Shown here in pieces: positions 34,948-47,079 of a DNA stretch of 64,000 nucleotides. A program made the position numbers and the translations under genes. The DNA is taken from contig NC_084934.1 in NCBI RefSeq assembly GCF_958298935.1, positions 4,652,501 to 4,716,500 on the forward strand. Reading direction: 5' to 3'. Source of the stretch: Phragmites australis. Lineage: Eukaryota; Streptophyta; Magnoliopsida; Poales; Poaceae. The stretch's first letter is position 1. Each line of letters begins with the position of its first letter. The notes under the pieces are model-generated. The model saw nothing but the letters and a program-made list of their open reading frames with translations. It was not told the DNA's origin and made no database searches.

Positions 34948-35740
34948 GTCACTCACACGTTGGCCCGCCTGGACCGCCCTTGGCGATGCACTCCAGCTCG
35001 TGCCGTAGCGTCGTCAGCTCGTGCCGGATGAGGCACAGTGGTGCTGACACTCCCCTGGTCTTGATGTCCTGCTTGTCCCCAAGAAGGAGCATGAGGGAAA
35101 GCCTGATGCAGAGCGTCGGTGTCCTCCCAGGAAGCATGCTCAACCAGCCTTGAAGTCCATTTGATCAAGGATTGCGCCACCGTTTTATCGCCACAGCCTA
35201 TCATACGTTTCTGAAGCACGGTCTCCGGCACATGCAGCTGCACATCTGAGTCAGGCAAAGATGAAGATACCTGATGGTTGCCGATCACCTTCTTGAGTTG
35301 GGACACATGGAAAATTGGGTGGATGGAGCTTGAAGCCAGCAGTTCCAGTTTATAAGCCACTGAGCCGATCTTGTCAAGCACACAAAAAGGCCCATAATAC
35401 TTGAAAGAAAGTTTCTGACAAGAATGATTGGTGAGAGAAGATTGAACGTATGGTTGCAGCTTGAGAAATACCAATTCATTCACTACAAATGAACGCTTAG
35501 ATCTGTTCTTGTCTGCCTGTTTCTTCATGCATTGCTGAGCTCTGACAAGATGCTGATGGATCACCTCTTGCATTAGCTTCCTGTCAGCCAGCCATTTATC
35601 CAGATCAGGTACAGAAGTGACCTTATCAGCAGTGATTCCAAAGTGCCTTGGCTGATGACCATAGAGAGCCTCAAATGGAGAAAGTTTGAGAGCTGAATGT
35701 AGGCTAGTGTTGTACCAATATTCACATAATGACAGCCATC
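34948..35740 (-). pseudogene. Chromovirus-type gypsy integrase C-terminal fragment
   Basis: On the minus strand the integrase tail reads EYWYNTSLHSALKLSPFEAL, YGHQPRHFG, then LVFLKLQPYVQSSL, KLSFKYYGPFCVLDKIGSVA, YKLELLASSSIHPIFHVSQL and a chromodomain-like end (KWTSRLVEHASWED). This is the Reina/CRM-type chromovirus arrangement. Everything upstream of about 35740 is missing. The C-terminus drifts out of frame in the last 60 residues. 34780-34947 may be adjoining LTR or UTR. Confidence 0.75.
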
Positions 35741-38165
35741 TACTCCAGCTCTTGGGACAAGTGTGCCGCCACTACTCCATCCGGCCTGTTGCCTCCGTCG
35801 CCGCTAGATCCGGTGGGGTGTGTTCTAGATCTGTCGATTTGGAGCCCATCCTCATCGAGGAAGGTCCTCGCTGTCGCGGCATACCACCTTGGCTCAAATC
35901 CACCCCGTCGCCAATGCATTTTCGGTAGGCCTTTCTCCGATGATCATCGCCCCTCCATCTGTGAGGTGGGGTCATGTCGTCTTCTCTGCGACCTTGCGTT
36001 GCTTCTAGTCACTGTAATGGCTTGGCTTTCACCACCCCTACAAAAAAACTCACATTTGTCTATTTTTTGCCAAGTCTGTTGTTCAACAAAACTTTATATT
36101 TTAGCAATTCAGATAGAAAAACATCAACTCCCCCCCCCCCCTGAGCTTCCTTCTTGCTCTTCCTCTTCTTATTTGACATCCCAATCGTCGTTGGTGCCTT
36201 CGAAACAGTCCTACAACCATATTCTACTTGCCAAAATGAAAGAGCCTAACAACGGAATGGAACGAGACAACCCAATTCCATAGGGACTTGGGTGCGGACG
36301 CAGTCTTAGTATTCTACTCATCATATCTCCATCCCGAGGGAGGTTGAACTCTGGGTCTTTATCCGAAAGTAGCAAGGTTGAGTACAAAAGATACTCAACA
36401 AGTTCTAATACTACTTCAATGGGTTTGATAGATGCATAAGAGGAGAAATAAAGGATAGATCCATAGGAATATAGTTCCGGCATAAAGCTAATTTTATGCA
36501 AGGTTAATTAAGGTGTTACAAACAATTAAAACATTTGAACAAAAGCTAAGTTTGATTAACATTAAGGGGTTTGTTGGTCCTTGGGAAAGATATTCATTCC
36601 TCATTGTTCTCATCTTTTAAACTGGTCGACACCTCGTCCCAACCAATCCAATGGCGCACATTCGATTTTTTCCAAAACATGGGCACACAACCCACTCACA
36701 CATCAAGAACACACACCACTAGTATAACCATTATGTGGCCACAACTTCGCATGTTAATGGCCGCAGACATAGCTTTTTGAATAGATTAGCACTCAGCAAA
36801 GGTGTACAACTTTACCATAAGATATGATCAGCCCCCAACCAACGTCGTGGTGGGGCGAATCATAACAAGGCTCCTCACACCTCCTTCCTTATTAGACTCC
36901 AGCATATGGAACACCCTAGGGGCTCATAACTCTTTATGTTGTTTCATCTCATTTACAGCCTCCAACCGAACCTCGAGAATGTACATAGATTAGTCAATTC
37001 TTCTCCTTGGTTCTCACTGCTCTCAGCCCTCTGAATATTATGTCTAACTTGGTTGGAAAAGATAAAGGACCAAGCCCCTTAGTATTATGGGGGACATTTA
37101 GTTGCACAAGGGTGGTTTAACAGAACGACATAACGATTAATTTCTTATATGGACAAGGCACGCATCATCATGAGTAACGAATACAATAAAGGCAGACTTT
37201 CTCTCAAAGGCATCCTCATTGAGGACTACCTTATTCACCCCACCAAAATAGATTTTTCCACTAAAGGTTCTATTATCACCAACACCTAAAGGTTCTATTA
37301 TCACCAACACCACACTTTTTACACCGGTTCAAAACACTAAGCCCCGTGGTTGCTAGGCAGCAGAGCAACGACATGCAGGTGCGTAGGGTGGCGTGAGAGG
37401 GGGAGCTCAAGGTGCTCACAGGCACGCGCTAGCGCAGAGCGTGAGGAGTTTACGCTGGCTATTTGAACCGGATTCAAATTTAAATCAGACACACAAAGAA
37501 CCAAAAACAAAACCCAATAAATGAAATGAACCTAATAATGCATTGATTAAATTTTGGAAGGTTTAAAATGAGGTGAAATCAAGACGCACAAATTAAATTA
37601 ATTTAATCCAACTGTATCATTCTATTTATAAAAGATGACAATTTTAGTGAATTCTACTACTGAGTAGGAAATAAAAGGCAAAACATATGGTATTACAGCT
37701 CTAAAGGTTATGCCACATGCCGCACATGATGTAGAGCAGTATGCCCGTGGTGGACCATAACTCGTTGACTATGCAAAAATGGGGTTCGGGCTCTGATATC
37801 AATCAATAGCAGCCAGTCAGTTAGTTGAACCAATGCTAGTTGACCGTGTGAAAGAAATAAATCCAATTGACGGTCACGGAACCACTACGGGATAGTCGGT
37901 GAGACAAGATCGGATCCCAATTCATATCCCTCAACCATTAGTGGAAGACCATTCAAAGGAAAAGGTTGGATGGGAGCGGGAGGGAGTCAATTACAGAAAG
38001 AGTAGTAGAGACGGATATGGGGACTGTAGCTCCAACCATGCCCGAAAACTAAGAAATTCTACGTGTTTAGACCGATTCAAGGTGGAAAAGGGTTGCTTAA
38101 ACTGAGGTAGGTGCACATAAATATATTGCACTAGTATTCTAGTACGACTAGGGAGGCTGAAACGC
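35741..38165. other. No gene recognised; degenerate repeat-like DNA
   Basis: The longest ORFs (for example 35729-36283) show low-complexity composition and no recognisable domain. Short pieces resemble LTR ends (GGTGTTACAAAC at about 36511; a GCTCTGATATCAA at about 37790 that looks like a reversed tRNA-Met primer site), but no element can be assembled. 37271-37315 has a short direct repeat (CTAAAGGTTCTATTATCACC, twice). Confidence 0.3.
38117..38125 (+). promoter_or_regulatory. Possible TATA box of NLR copy 2
   Basis: ATAAATATA lies about 200 bp before the start codon, upstream of the leader shared with copy 1. Only position and sequence support it. Confidence 0.25.
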
Positions 38166-38325
38166 ACGTGCTGCCAGCCACAAGCCAACTCGGAGTCGCA
38201 CTAAAGACTTTGGAGAAAGAGACCCTTAAAATAATTGGGAAACATCAATACAAATACAGGGCAAAGCATTGCCATTTGCACTAAACCATTTCTCTCTCAC
38301 ACAGATCTAGAGAGAGAGAGAGAGA

Positions 38326-41300
38326 ATGGAGGGAGCGGCCCAGACCGTCTTAAGCAATGCTGGGCAGCTGTTGGGTGGGGAGTATCGGCGACTCCTTGGC
38401 GTCGGCGGCGAGGTTGCTGAGCTGCGAGACGATCTGGCCACCATGAACGCCCTCCTCCGCATGCAGTCCGAGGCCGAGGACGGCGCCGTGGACCACTTCA
38501 TCCGGGAGTGGATGAAGCAGTTGCGCGAGCTCGCCTACGATGCCGAGGACTGCGTTGACCTATACAAGCTCCGCATTAAGTCCAGACCGAACGACGGCCT
38601 GTGCGCCTGGTTGGAACGCCTGCTCGGGACGCTCTTGGAGCGCCGCCGCCTCGCCTCTGAAATCAGCGCCCTCCGCGCCCGCGCCGTCGCCATCAGCGAG
38701 CGCCACGCGAGGTACGGCGTCAACCGCGACGCGCTGCGCCGCTCCCCTTCTTCATCTGCCCCTCCGGTGCTTGCGGCGTCCGCGTCTGCGCATGCGCCTG
38801 CTGCTGACCACCACCAGCTCGTCGGCATCGAGGACCAGGCGGACACCCTAGTCAAGCAGCTGAAGGCGCAGGCGGCCGGAGAGCTCTATCTCAAGGTGTT
38901 CTCCATAGTGGGGTTCGGGGGCCTTGGCAAGACTACGCTGGCAACGGAGGTGTGCCGGCGGTTGGAGGCGGAGTTCCCGTACCAGGCGATGGTGTCGGTG
39001 TCTCAGGCGTTCGAGCCGGGCAGGGACCTCAAGGCGCTGCTCAAGCGCGTGCTTCAGCAGGTCGTCAAGCCTAAAACAGAGAATGCGAATGGCGTCAAGG
39101 AAGAGGAGATCCTGGGAATCGACGGCTTGGATGACAAAGGCCTGGCTGTAAAATTGGACCAGTGCCTCAAGGACAGGAGGTACGTACAACTAGTTACAAA
39201 TTGGCACACACAAAATTAGTTTCTGCACGTCCGGAATCCTTACGTGCTACTACGAAAACTACCAGCTATAGTTTCCAAATAATTATAAACTTGCAGCGGA
39301 AAAATTTAGTTTGGAATTTGCACGTAATTGTAGAATCATTGTATATGTTTAATACACAATTACTCTCTCTAATTTTAAAAAAGTGTCACTTTGGTGTGTG
39401 TAGTGAAACTTTTAATTTGTAGGTAGTGGTATGTACATTTTTTAATTGTAAGGTTGAACTTGTGAAAGGATACATGTAGATCACTGCTACAGAAACATCA
39501 ATAGACAATTGTCTATCACTACCAGTTTGTTAAAAACTGACAGAGACAAAGTATCAATGTCGGTTTTTAAAACAAACTGACAATGCTAGTCCATTCGAAA
39601 AAACTAACAGTTAAAATCAATTTTTTCTACACTATTGTTTTAAAAAAAAACTAATAGTGCTACTATCACTATTGGTTTTAAAAAACCGTCAACAATAATA
39701 GCGAGTCTTACTATCGGTTCCAATAAAAACTGTCACTAATAATACATTATCATTGTCAGTTCTAAGTTTGCATCTCGTCTTAAAAAAGTCATCACTTTTT
39801 CCATACAGAATGAGATCTACAACTGTGTAGTTGAATCTTTTTATTTGAAGTCATCTAGATACACAAATCTGGTTAATTTACAACCAATTTGGTATCTCTA
39901 ACTTATCAAGCTAGACTCCTTTCATTGTGATTCACTTGTAGGAGTACCTAGCACTCCTAAACTACATGCAAAAATAGTTAAAACTAACTAGTAATATCAT
40001 GATGAAATGATCATATATGCAATGATTAAGTTCTATTAACTTAACAAAGTCATGCCTCCAAGCTCCAGCTTGTGGTACAAGGAGGGAGATGGTGTTCCAC
40101 GACAATGAAGGAGTTGTACCGCAGAAGATGTGATCGAACAAGCTCCCCTGCTAGTGGTTGTTGGAGCTGCCGAAGATGATCACCATCATTCGGTTTAGCT
40201 CGTGAGCTGATGCAGCGTGGTCAGGACGATGGCGGAGAGGTGGCAGGTCAGGCAACATGGTGGAGCTGTGGTGCAGTCGACGGGACAGGCATGGCAGCAT
40301 GTAGGCATGCATGCGCGTGCTCGGCTGGCTATGGTGATCATTCAGTTGGAACTGTATGGTACCGTATCTGGAACTGTAGGATCCACTTCTTTGTTAGTCC
40401 TCGTGCATCGGACAAGAACTCAGGCACGTAGGGGGTGCGTCTGCCTTTCGCTCCACCGGGTCAAAGCGCTGATGCATGTCGTTGATCCAGTCAGCCTACA
40501 TACCGATGACCCCCACCGCAGCTCCTGCGCAAGAAAGGCCTAACAGATAGGCTACGTCCTGCAAGGTCGGGATCATCTCGCCGTACGGGAGATGGAACGT
40601 ATGTGTCTCCGGCCTCCATTGATCAACCAGTGCTGCTATCAGCGACCGATCAAAGTACAAACGACAGGCCGCAACCTCGGGGTTCTCCGTCGATCGGGTC
40701 TCGACCAACCGGCAAAGCGGTAGGAGTCCGGCCGCTGCTAACCTACAAGTGTTGCAGTATATCAATAATATGGAACAACATCAGTGATATGGCACATTTT
40801 GTATCAAATTTTCAAAGTACCTGTGCTTTCATCGCTCGTCTATCGTCAGCAGCTCTCCAGGGCCCCGTGGTCGAAACACTCCTAGCTCCGTCTGGTGCTC
40901 GGCGGATAAGAAGCTGCGATGCTTCTTGTCCACGGCAGGGTCTAAAAGCTCGGGGGTCGCAGGATCAGCCATATCTGCATTTGAAAGACATGTACATTAA
41001 TACATTGTTAAATAAATACAGTAACAATATACTTTGAAAGCAAATTAACTATATCACTATATGCATCATTAACGAATATTAAAATGGTATGTATCCACTG
41101 TGAGAAGCTCCTAATACATGAGTCTGATCTCCTTACAATCTGCGGAGTATCGGTTGGAAGAGGACCGAGAGCTATTGGTTCATCACCGTTAGGTGCAGCC
41201 TCCGCAATTTGTTTTAGAGTCAGTTCATCAAGTCGTGCCCATAATGCATTGAACTTACGTTACTGGTTTTGACTGCACAACTTCTTGAAAAGCTTCATTA

Positions 41301-44300
41301 ACTCTTTGTTTTTAAACTGTCTGTAGAAGTTCGCACCCATATGGCGCATGCACCACCTACTTTTGAGATTGGGCCACTATGCTGCTACACCCTGTCGCAC
41401 GCTACCATGTTGCATATCCAGCAAAGCCTGCAACAATCCTGCATGTCTATCATGAATGAGACATACATCTGGTCGGTCAAGAACAATTGCATGTTTAACC
41501 CACGCTGGGAACCAATACCAACTGTCTCCGTTCTCACTCTCCACGAAAGCAAACCCTAGTGGTAGGACTTGGTTGTTACCATCGACCCCAACTGCAGACA
41601 AAATCTACCCTTTGTACTTCCCGGTCAGGCGCCTAGTTTTGCAAATTCTCCTGCAGGGAATCTATTTATTTAATTTTTTAATAAAAAAATATAAAAATAA
41701 AAAAAACTCGTCAAAGGTGGAAGGGAGACGTGAGGGAGTTCTGGCCTAAGGTGAAAAGAAAGAGAGGTAGATGGACTGGGTCGAAAGACTACAGAAGGAG
41801 GAACTGAAAGAGATTGAGCCCAAGATGGATTCCATAATTTGGAATTGATTTGAGAGGATTAGACCTTGGTTTAAATTAAGAATTTAGTTCAAATTCAAAC
41901 CTTCACACAAATATCCAAGAAAACCAAAATGCACATGAGTTAATTTAATGCATGATCTGAATTTAAAATTTTAGATTTGGAATGAATTTGTGATACTTAG
42001 CTCAAAACTTATCTTCTTTCATTTGAATTTGGCTTTAATTATAAAAGTTCAAAATTTTAGTGAAATTTTCTATTCTTCTAAATGAGGGGAACACGGGGTG
42101 TTACAGACAGTGATGACCTTGTTTCTAGTAGTGGATTAATCTGCAAAGTTATTTTCTTAATTAAGCGATAGCTCCATTGGTACGGCCTCTAATTGAGGAG
42201 CCGTCCACCCAGGCTTAAACTCATGTGCTCGCAGGTCATGTAGGGTACCCTAAGAATTGGTTTTAACGAGTTTTTTTGGCTAGCTAGGGTTCAGTACTCC
42301 CCTACCTTTAGAACAACACCAGAGGAACGTCTCTCTCCTCACGGTTGATTTTTTTAATTAATATTTTAATTTACTATGTTTTATAAATATATTACAAGGG
42401 AATTAGCAATCAAGGTTGGGTTTTGGACACTATATTGACGTCCAAGGCTTTTTTTCACCGGAAAGAGTAGTGTTGGATACTTACCTCTAGCCCATTAGGG
42501 GGCCTAGAGAGACATGTCGGTATTGTCCTCGTTCCTCACTACTGCACTATTATATTAAACAAGGATTATCAACAAAACTTGTATAAATAGCATTTCTTAA
42601 AAAAAAAGATTCGGTAAATCTCAATTGAGTTTTTGAAGGGGCTCCAACGCCCAAATTTGTAGCATGTTATTTTATTGTGATTGATGCTCAAAGGTGCTAG
42701 CTGTTTGAGGAAACAAAAATGTATGTGTTTTAAGAACCTCCAAAACCTGAATTGTTGTTCATACCTACAAATACAATCAATTTATATAATTGGAGTTACA
42801 ATTAGTTTATATTAGAGTTACAATCATTTTTGTTGTTGTAATTTTTTACTAGTTTTGGTGTAAATAGAAAATCGGGTGTTAGAGAACTCACAACATCTAC
42901 ATTTTTTCTAATAACAAATTTGATTAAATATCAGCCATAAAAAGAAGATTTGATGGCTAAAGAAATTCAGGTCTTAGGAAGCCCTAAAACACCGAAGTGA
43001 CAAATAGACGGTAAGGAGGGGGGGGGGGTGTTGGCCATGTGATACACAAATCCAAAAAAGATACACATCTCGATCTGCATATGTATTATTCTTGTTATTG
43101 TTTTATGTTGGATCTACGGCAACAACACGACAATTACTCAGAATCACTAATACTATGCAGAGCGGCCTAGAGTATATTTTTCTTCAACTCTTAGATATGG
43201 TGCATAATTAAAGATATGAATCGTGGAAGTTATGAGCAAGATGTGTCACAGCTATTGATGTTGGAACAAATTTGTAAAAATACTATATTATTGGAGTGTT
43301 TCTTGTGCCAGTTCCAATTCTGATGTTATCATTTTCACATCATCTATCTAAACAATCTTTTAGTACTTGTGGTAAAAATGTTTAAACTATTTCTGAATAA
43401 CATCATATTTTGGACATATGTATAACACAACTAACTATGGCATGCATATATATGACAAAACTGCAGGTACCTCATTGTGATCGACGATGTGTGGACAATA
43501 CGAGCATGGCACGCAATCCAACATGTGTTGCCAGAGAACAATTGTGGCAGCAGAATCATCGTGACCACTCGGATAGAAATGGTGGCCAAATCATGCAGTC
43601 CTGCTAATGTTAGCGGACATTGCATCCATCAAATGAAGCCCCTCAATTTGGAAGATTCTAAGAAGCTGTTCCTCAGCAGAGCATTTGGCTCTGTGGGTTA
43701 CCCTAAGGAGCTTGAAGATGTAATGGTCAATATTTTGAAAAAATGTGGTGGGCTACCATTGGCCATTGTTAGCATTGCCAGCGTTTTGGCGGGCTACAAA
43801 TCACCAGAAAGTAAATATAAGTGGGAAACAATTAGCAGGTCAATTGGTTTTCAGATGGAGAGCAACCCTACCCTTGAAGGGATGAGGCAGATACTCACAC
43901 TCAGCTACAACCACTTGCCTCACGAGCTCAAGGGTTGCATGATGTACATTAGTATCTTTCCAGAGGATTATGAGATCAACAAGAAACGACTCTTGAGAAG
44001 ATGGATTGCCGAAGGATTGGTTCTGGAGAAGCGAGGCTTGACCGTAATGGAGGTTGCAGAATCCTACTTGGACGAGCTAGTGAGCAGGAACATGGTTGTA
44101 CCGCATTTCGGCAATGATGGTAATGTGGAGTCGTGTCGGGTACATGACATGCTTCTTGAGGTCATGGTTTCCAAGTCCCTAGAGTGTAACTTCATCAGTC
44201 TGCTAGGAGGGCAATATGCAGCCATGTCATATGACAAGATCCGTCGCCTCTCAATCCAGGGGGATGACGACAGGAGGCCCCAGGGTGCAGAGCAGCACAA

Positions 44301-45456
44301 GAAGAAGCTGGCTGGAGATGGCATTGAGGGAATGGATGTGGAGCATGTTCGATCACTGAGCATGTTTCAGCTCCAGGCGCACAAGATGCTCGATCATCTA
44401 GACAAGTTCTCCCTACTGAGGGTACTTGACCTGGAAGATTGCGAGGGCCTAACAAACGATCATATGAGATATGTTTGCAGGTTGTACCTACTCATGTTCT
44501 TGAGCGTGAAGGGTACAAATATCAGCAAGATGCCTCCTGAAGTCGAAAATCTAGAGCACTTGCAGACTCTTGATACAGATCGCACATGCCTTGACGGGCT
44601 ACCAGAAACTATTACCAACTTGGAGAAACTTGAACGCATAGAGTTCAGTAACAAGAAGAAATGGTACGTTATGTGGAATCTGCCCCGGGGGCTCAGCATG
44701 ATGAAGGCACTACGCGAGGTCGGTTTTGCATTTCTCAGAAATGACGTACAAGTTGCTAAAGATCTGAGTGATCTACAACAACTTCAAAGTTTAGCTATGT
44801 ACATTGAAGACTGCGAGGATGGCGCCGAGGTTCTCCAAGTGCTTGCCGAATCCTTGAGTAAGCTATGCTCCCTCCGGAAACTCGACATATCTAATATGAA
44901 TATTAGAGATGGAAATATGACCTTTCTCTATAACCTCCCCACGCCGCCACGACTCCTCCGATCCCTTAGGATCGAGGGCGTCCTCGATCATGGTTTGCCT
45001 AGCTGGATCGGGTCACTCACATACCTTGTTGAGTTCACAATCATGCGCTCAAGGCTTGTTGATGACCAACTATTCGGCGCCCTGTGTAAGTTGCCCAACC
45101 TGAAGAGCATCGGTATGGATCTGGGCTTCTACAGGGACAAAGTCTTAGTTGCACGCAAAAGCCACAAGTTCCCGGTACTCAGCAAACTGATAGTGACCTC
45201 TAAAATAGGAATGCCCGAAGTTGTCCAATTTGAGCAAGGATCCATGGCACAGCTTGAGACACTTGAAATGGAATTCAGTTATCCGTGGCGGAGAATTGTC
45301 GGCATCAAGCATTTGACCAAGCTCAAAGAGGTACAGCTCACGGGTAGCAAGCGCAACCGTTCACTACAACATGCACTGGATCAGCTGAAGACTGAGAACA
45401 GCAGGCGCGCCCAGTCCAATTCCAATCAGTTCCAAGTTGTGGTGAAGTACTATTGA
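38326..45456 (+). CDS. CC-NB-LRR disease-resistance protein, copy 2 (exons 38326-39179 and 43467-45456)
   Basis: This predicted immune receptor of 947 aa is closely similar to copy 1 along its whole length. The coiled coil is residues 1-145 (YDAEDCVDLY at 71-80) and the P-loop has the standard form GFGGLGKTT (196-204). Exon 2 has YLIVIDDVW, GSRIIVTTR, GGLPLA, CMMYISIFPED, VHD, then LRRs and the same FQVVVKYY end. The splice junction AGGAG|GTACGT...CTGCAG|GTACCTC joins 854-nt and 1990-nt exons in frame (AGG AGG TAC). The upstream 150 bp matches copy 1 (CCACAAGCCA, GGGCAAAGCATT, GA-rich leader) with an insertion of about 80 bp. The intron carries a CACTA element and a SINE-like sequence that copy 1 lacks. 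No disabling change is seen. Confidence 0.88.
40440..40965 (-). pseudogene. Plant mobile domain (PMD) fragment, with an intron remnant
   Basis: LVDQWRPETHTFHLPYGEMI and PTLQDVAYLLGLSC are hallmark PMD segments (the aminotransferase-like PMD family often linked to MULEs). A preceding piece (about 40965-40822, HRSFLSAEHQTELG-type) ends at CACAG|GTACTT. The next piece starts after TTGTAG at about 40744, so an intron of about 75 bp seems preserved, meaning capture was at the DNA level. It lies downstream of the MULE fragment on the same strand. Confidence 0.7.
41090..41610 (-). pseudogene. Mutator-like (MULE) transposase fragment inside the CACTA element
   Basis: The reading GVDGNNQVLPLGFAFVESEN, GDSWYWFPAWVKHAIV and RPDVCLIHDRHAGLLQALLD is the core of the MULE transposase domain. 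After a stop at about 41377 it continues as CMRHMGANFYRQFKNKEL and a LWARLDELT segment to about 41200. N-terminal and C-terminal parts are missing. Confidence 0.8.
42164..42360 (+). repeat. tRNA-derived SINE-like sequence in the NLR gene 2 intron
   Basis: It has a box A-like TAGCTCCATTGGTACGGCC (about 42169-42187), a box B-like GGCTTAAACTC (42212-42222) and ends in a T-rich tract after CTCACGGTTGA, the layout of grass SINEs. It is absent from the copy 1 intron. No target duplication was identified. Confidence 0.5.
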
Positions 45457-45721
45457 TCGCTCTGTTGCTGCTCTCTTTTTTTCAGACATCAAAATTATTA
45501 GTTCCACTTGTTTATTTATTTGTATCTGGTGTTGCTGCTTTTCCTTTCATCCAATGTATGTATTTCCCAAATCGGATTCCCATTTATTAGTTCGAGTCGT
45601 GTATGGTATACTTACTGTTACAGCTTTCGTTTGAAAATAAAGTACTCCTATTTGTTTGCGGTATACGGCTCTTACTTTATCAGAGTGAAGGGGTTGTAAC
45701 ACCTTATTTACATATGCATGG

Positions 45722-45985
45722 TAAACTCAAATGACAAGTTCACGTCCATTTAGTATGCATAAATTCGACGTCTTACAAGTCACATGACACAACTAAAAAC
45801 CAAAGTTATTACACACATAGTGCCTTATACCTGTACGACCATGCGAGCATAACATAAATTCATACTCACACTATCATACACATAACGCCGGGCTGCTACA
45901 GTACTGCCTGCGCTTGGTGGTTTCATTGGACTCAAAGAAATATTTGCATATCACGGTACATCGTATAATGTAGTATTCAATATTG
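45722..45985 (+). repeat. Fragment related to the hAT-type element at 33797-34070
   Basis: Shared order: ATGACAAGTTCA, AAATTCGACG.CTTACAAGTC, ACACATAGTG, TGTACGACCATGC.AGCATAA, GGTGGTTTCATTGGACTCAA, AGAAATATTTGC. It breaks the similarity between the 3' flanks of NLR copies 2 and 1. 45986-46346 is CT/CG-rich with no recognisable gene. Confidence 0.65.
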
Positions 45986-46459
45986 GGGGATTTTTTTTTT
46001 CAGATGCCTATTTTTTTTTCAGACGACGGATATGAGCTGTTGGATGGCTATCCAATGGCTCACAGCCATCTTCAACCTCACGACGCATGCGTCCCGAATC
46101 TGCCCGCAGCCGACGCCGATCGCTCTCCAGCTGTATCCGCCGTCGGAACCGCGGCCGTCGCCCCTCCCCTGCTAACCTTTGTTTCTGCTCACCCCCGTCC
46201 TGGCCCCACCCAATGGTCATCCTCTGCTGCCCGCGGTGGGACCCACCACCTTGATGCCCTGCCTCCGCGCCCGTCTCCTCCGCCAGGCCAACCAGCCTCC
46301 CCCGGAGCTTCCTCTAAACCTGCCTCCGCTAAGAATTTGAATCTTAGCTATCATTGGCTATTGTTAACATTGCCAGTGTTTTGGCGGGCCATAAATCATC
46401 AGGAAGCGAAGATAAGTGGGAAACAATTAGCAAATCAATTCACTACCGGAGACAGCTTC

Positions 46460-46820
46460 TTTGCCGAGTGCCTCAGGCACTCGGCAAAGGACGATATACA
46501 CTCGGCAACGGCTTTGCCGAGTGCTACACTCGGCAAAGGGCGCTCAGTAAAAAATTTGTCGGCAAAGACCTCTTTGCCGAGTGCACTTTATCGGGCACTC
46601 GGCAAATGCTTTGCCGAGTGCTAAGCTGACACTCGGCAAAGGCCTCCGCTTTGCCGAGCGCCAATGAATCAAACACTCGGCAAAGGGGGCGTCTGTGCCG
46701 AGTGCCACCTGGAGGACACTCGGCAAACAGGCCATCTTTGCCGAGTGCCTGGACCGTGGCTCTCGGCAAAGCGGAGGCCTCTTTGCCGAGTGTCATGGCC
46801 ATTGCACTCGGCAAAGTGAC
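46460..46820. repeat. Left subterminal repeat array of the CACTA element
   Basis: More than a dozen copies of the 11-mer TTTGCCGAGTG or its complement, mostly as facing pairs 20-45 bp apart, lie next to the terminus. These are the expected binding sites of the TNPA-type protein. ORFs rich in LPSA, LCRV and GTRQ repeats over this stretch are shadows of the array. Confidence 0.85.
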
Positions 46821-47079
46821 TGAAAACAGCCTTTTTTATTTGTTTTTGACATCCCATCCAAACAAACAGATATATATATATATAACAAACATCACCAACA
46901 TCACATATATATCATCAACAGCACATACATATCACCAACACCACATATATATCACAAACATCACATGTCTCACAATATATCACAAATAAGTTCACAAGTA
47001 ATCCAAGTGCTCCATCATCTACAACCATAATTGCAAATAGAAGTACCATTAACAACTACAAGTATCATCACCAAGATGG

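Larger units (their letters stand above)
39482..42133 (-). mobile_element. Non-autonomous CACTA element (2652 bp) with 3-bp target duplication, carrying MULE/PMD sequence
   Basis: The left end is CACTGCTACAGAAAC and the right end is GTTTCTAGTAGTG, an imperfect inverted pair. GAT flanks both sides (39479-39481 and 42134-42136). Subterminal TATCACTACCAGTTTGTTAA and related inverted motifs fill 39500-39780. There is no tnp2 transposase, so it would need one in trans. It sits in the NLR gene 2 intron; copy 1 has no counterpart. The middle holds a minus-strand fragment of a MULE transposase followed by a plant mobile domain. 41650-42110 looks like the end of a Del/Tekay LTR (ending GGGTGTTACAG). 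It is either a gene-capturing (transduplicating) CACTA or a nest of older insertions. Confidence 0.85.

Noticed and set aside
35729..36283. Plus-strand ORF of 184 codons
   Set aside because: Ser/Pro-rich without domain or conserved start context; it overlaps the end of a chromovirus integrase on the other strand.
37785..37800. GCTCTGATATCAA, resembling a reversed tRNA-Met primer site
   Set aside because: No LTR end (TGT...ACA) adjoins it and no gag lies beyond, so a retrotransposon 5' end cannot be supported.
40210..40543. Plus-strand ORFs in the middle of the 2.65 kb CACTA element
   Set aside because: No recognisable domain; the minus strand in the right half reads as a plant mobile domain.
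42164..42235. Possible tRNA gene from box A/B-like sequence
   Set aside because: It does not fold into a cloverleaf with a plausible anticodon arm by eye and continues into a T-rich tail. It fits a SINE better.
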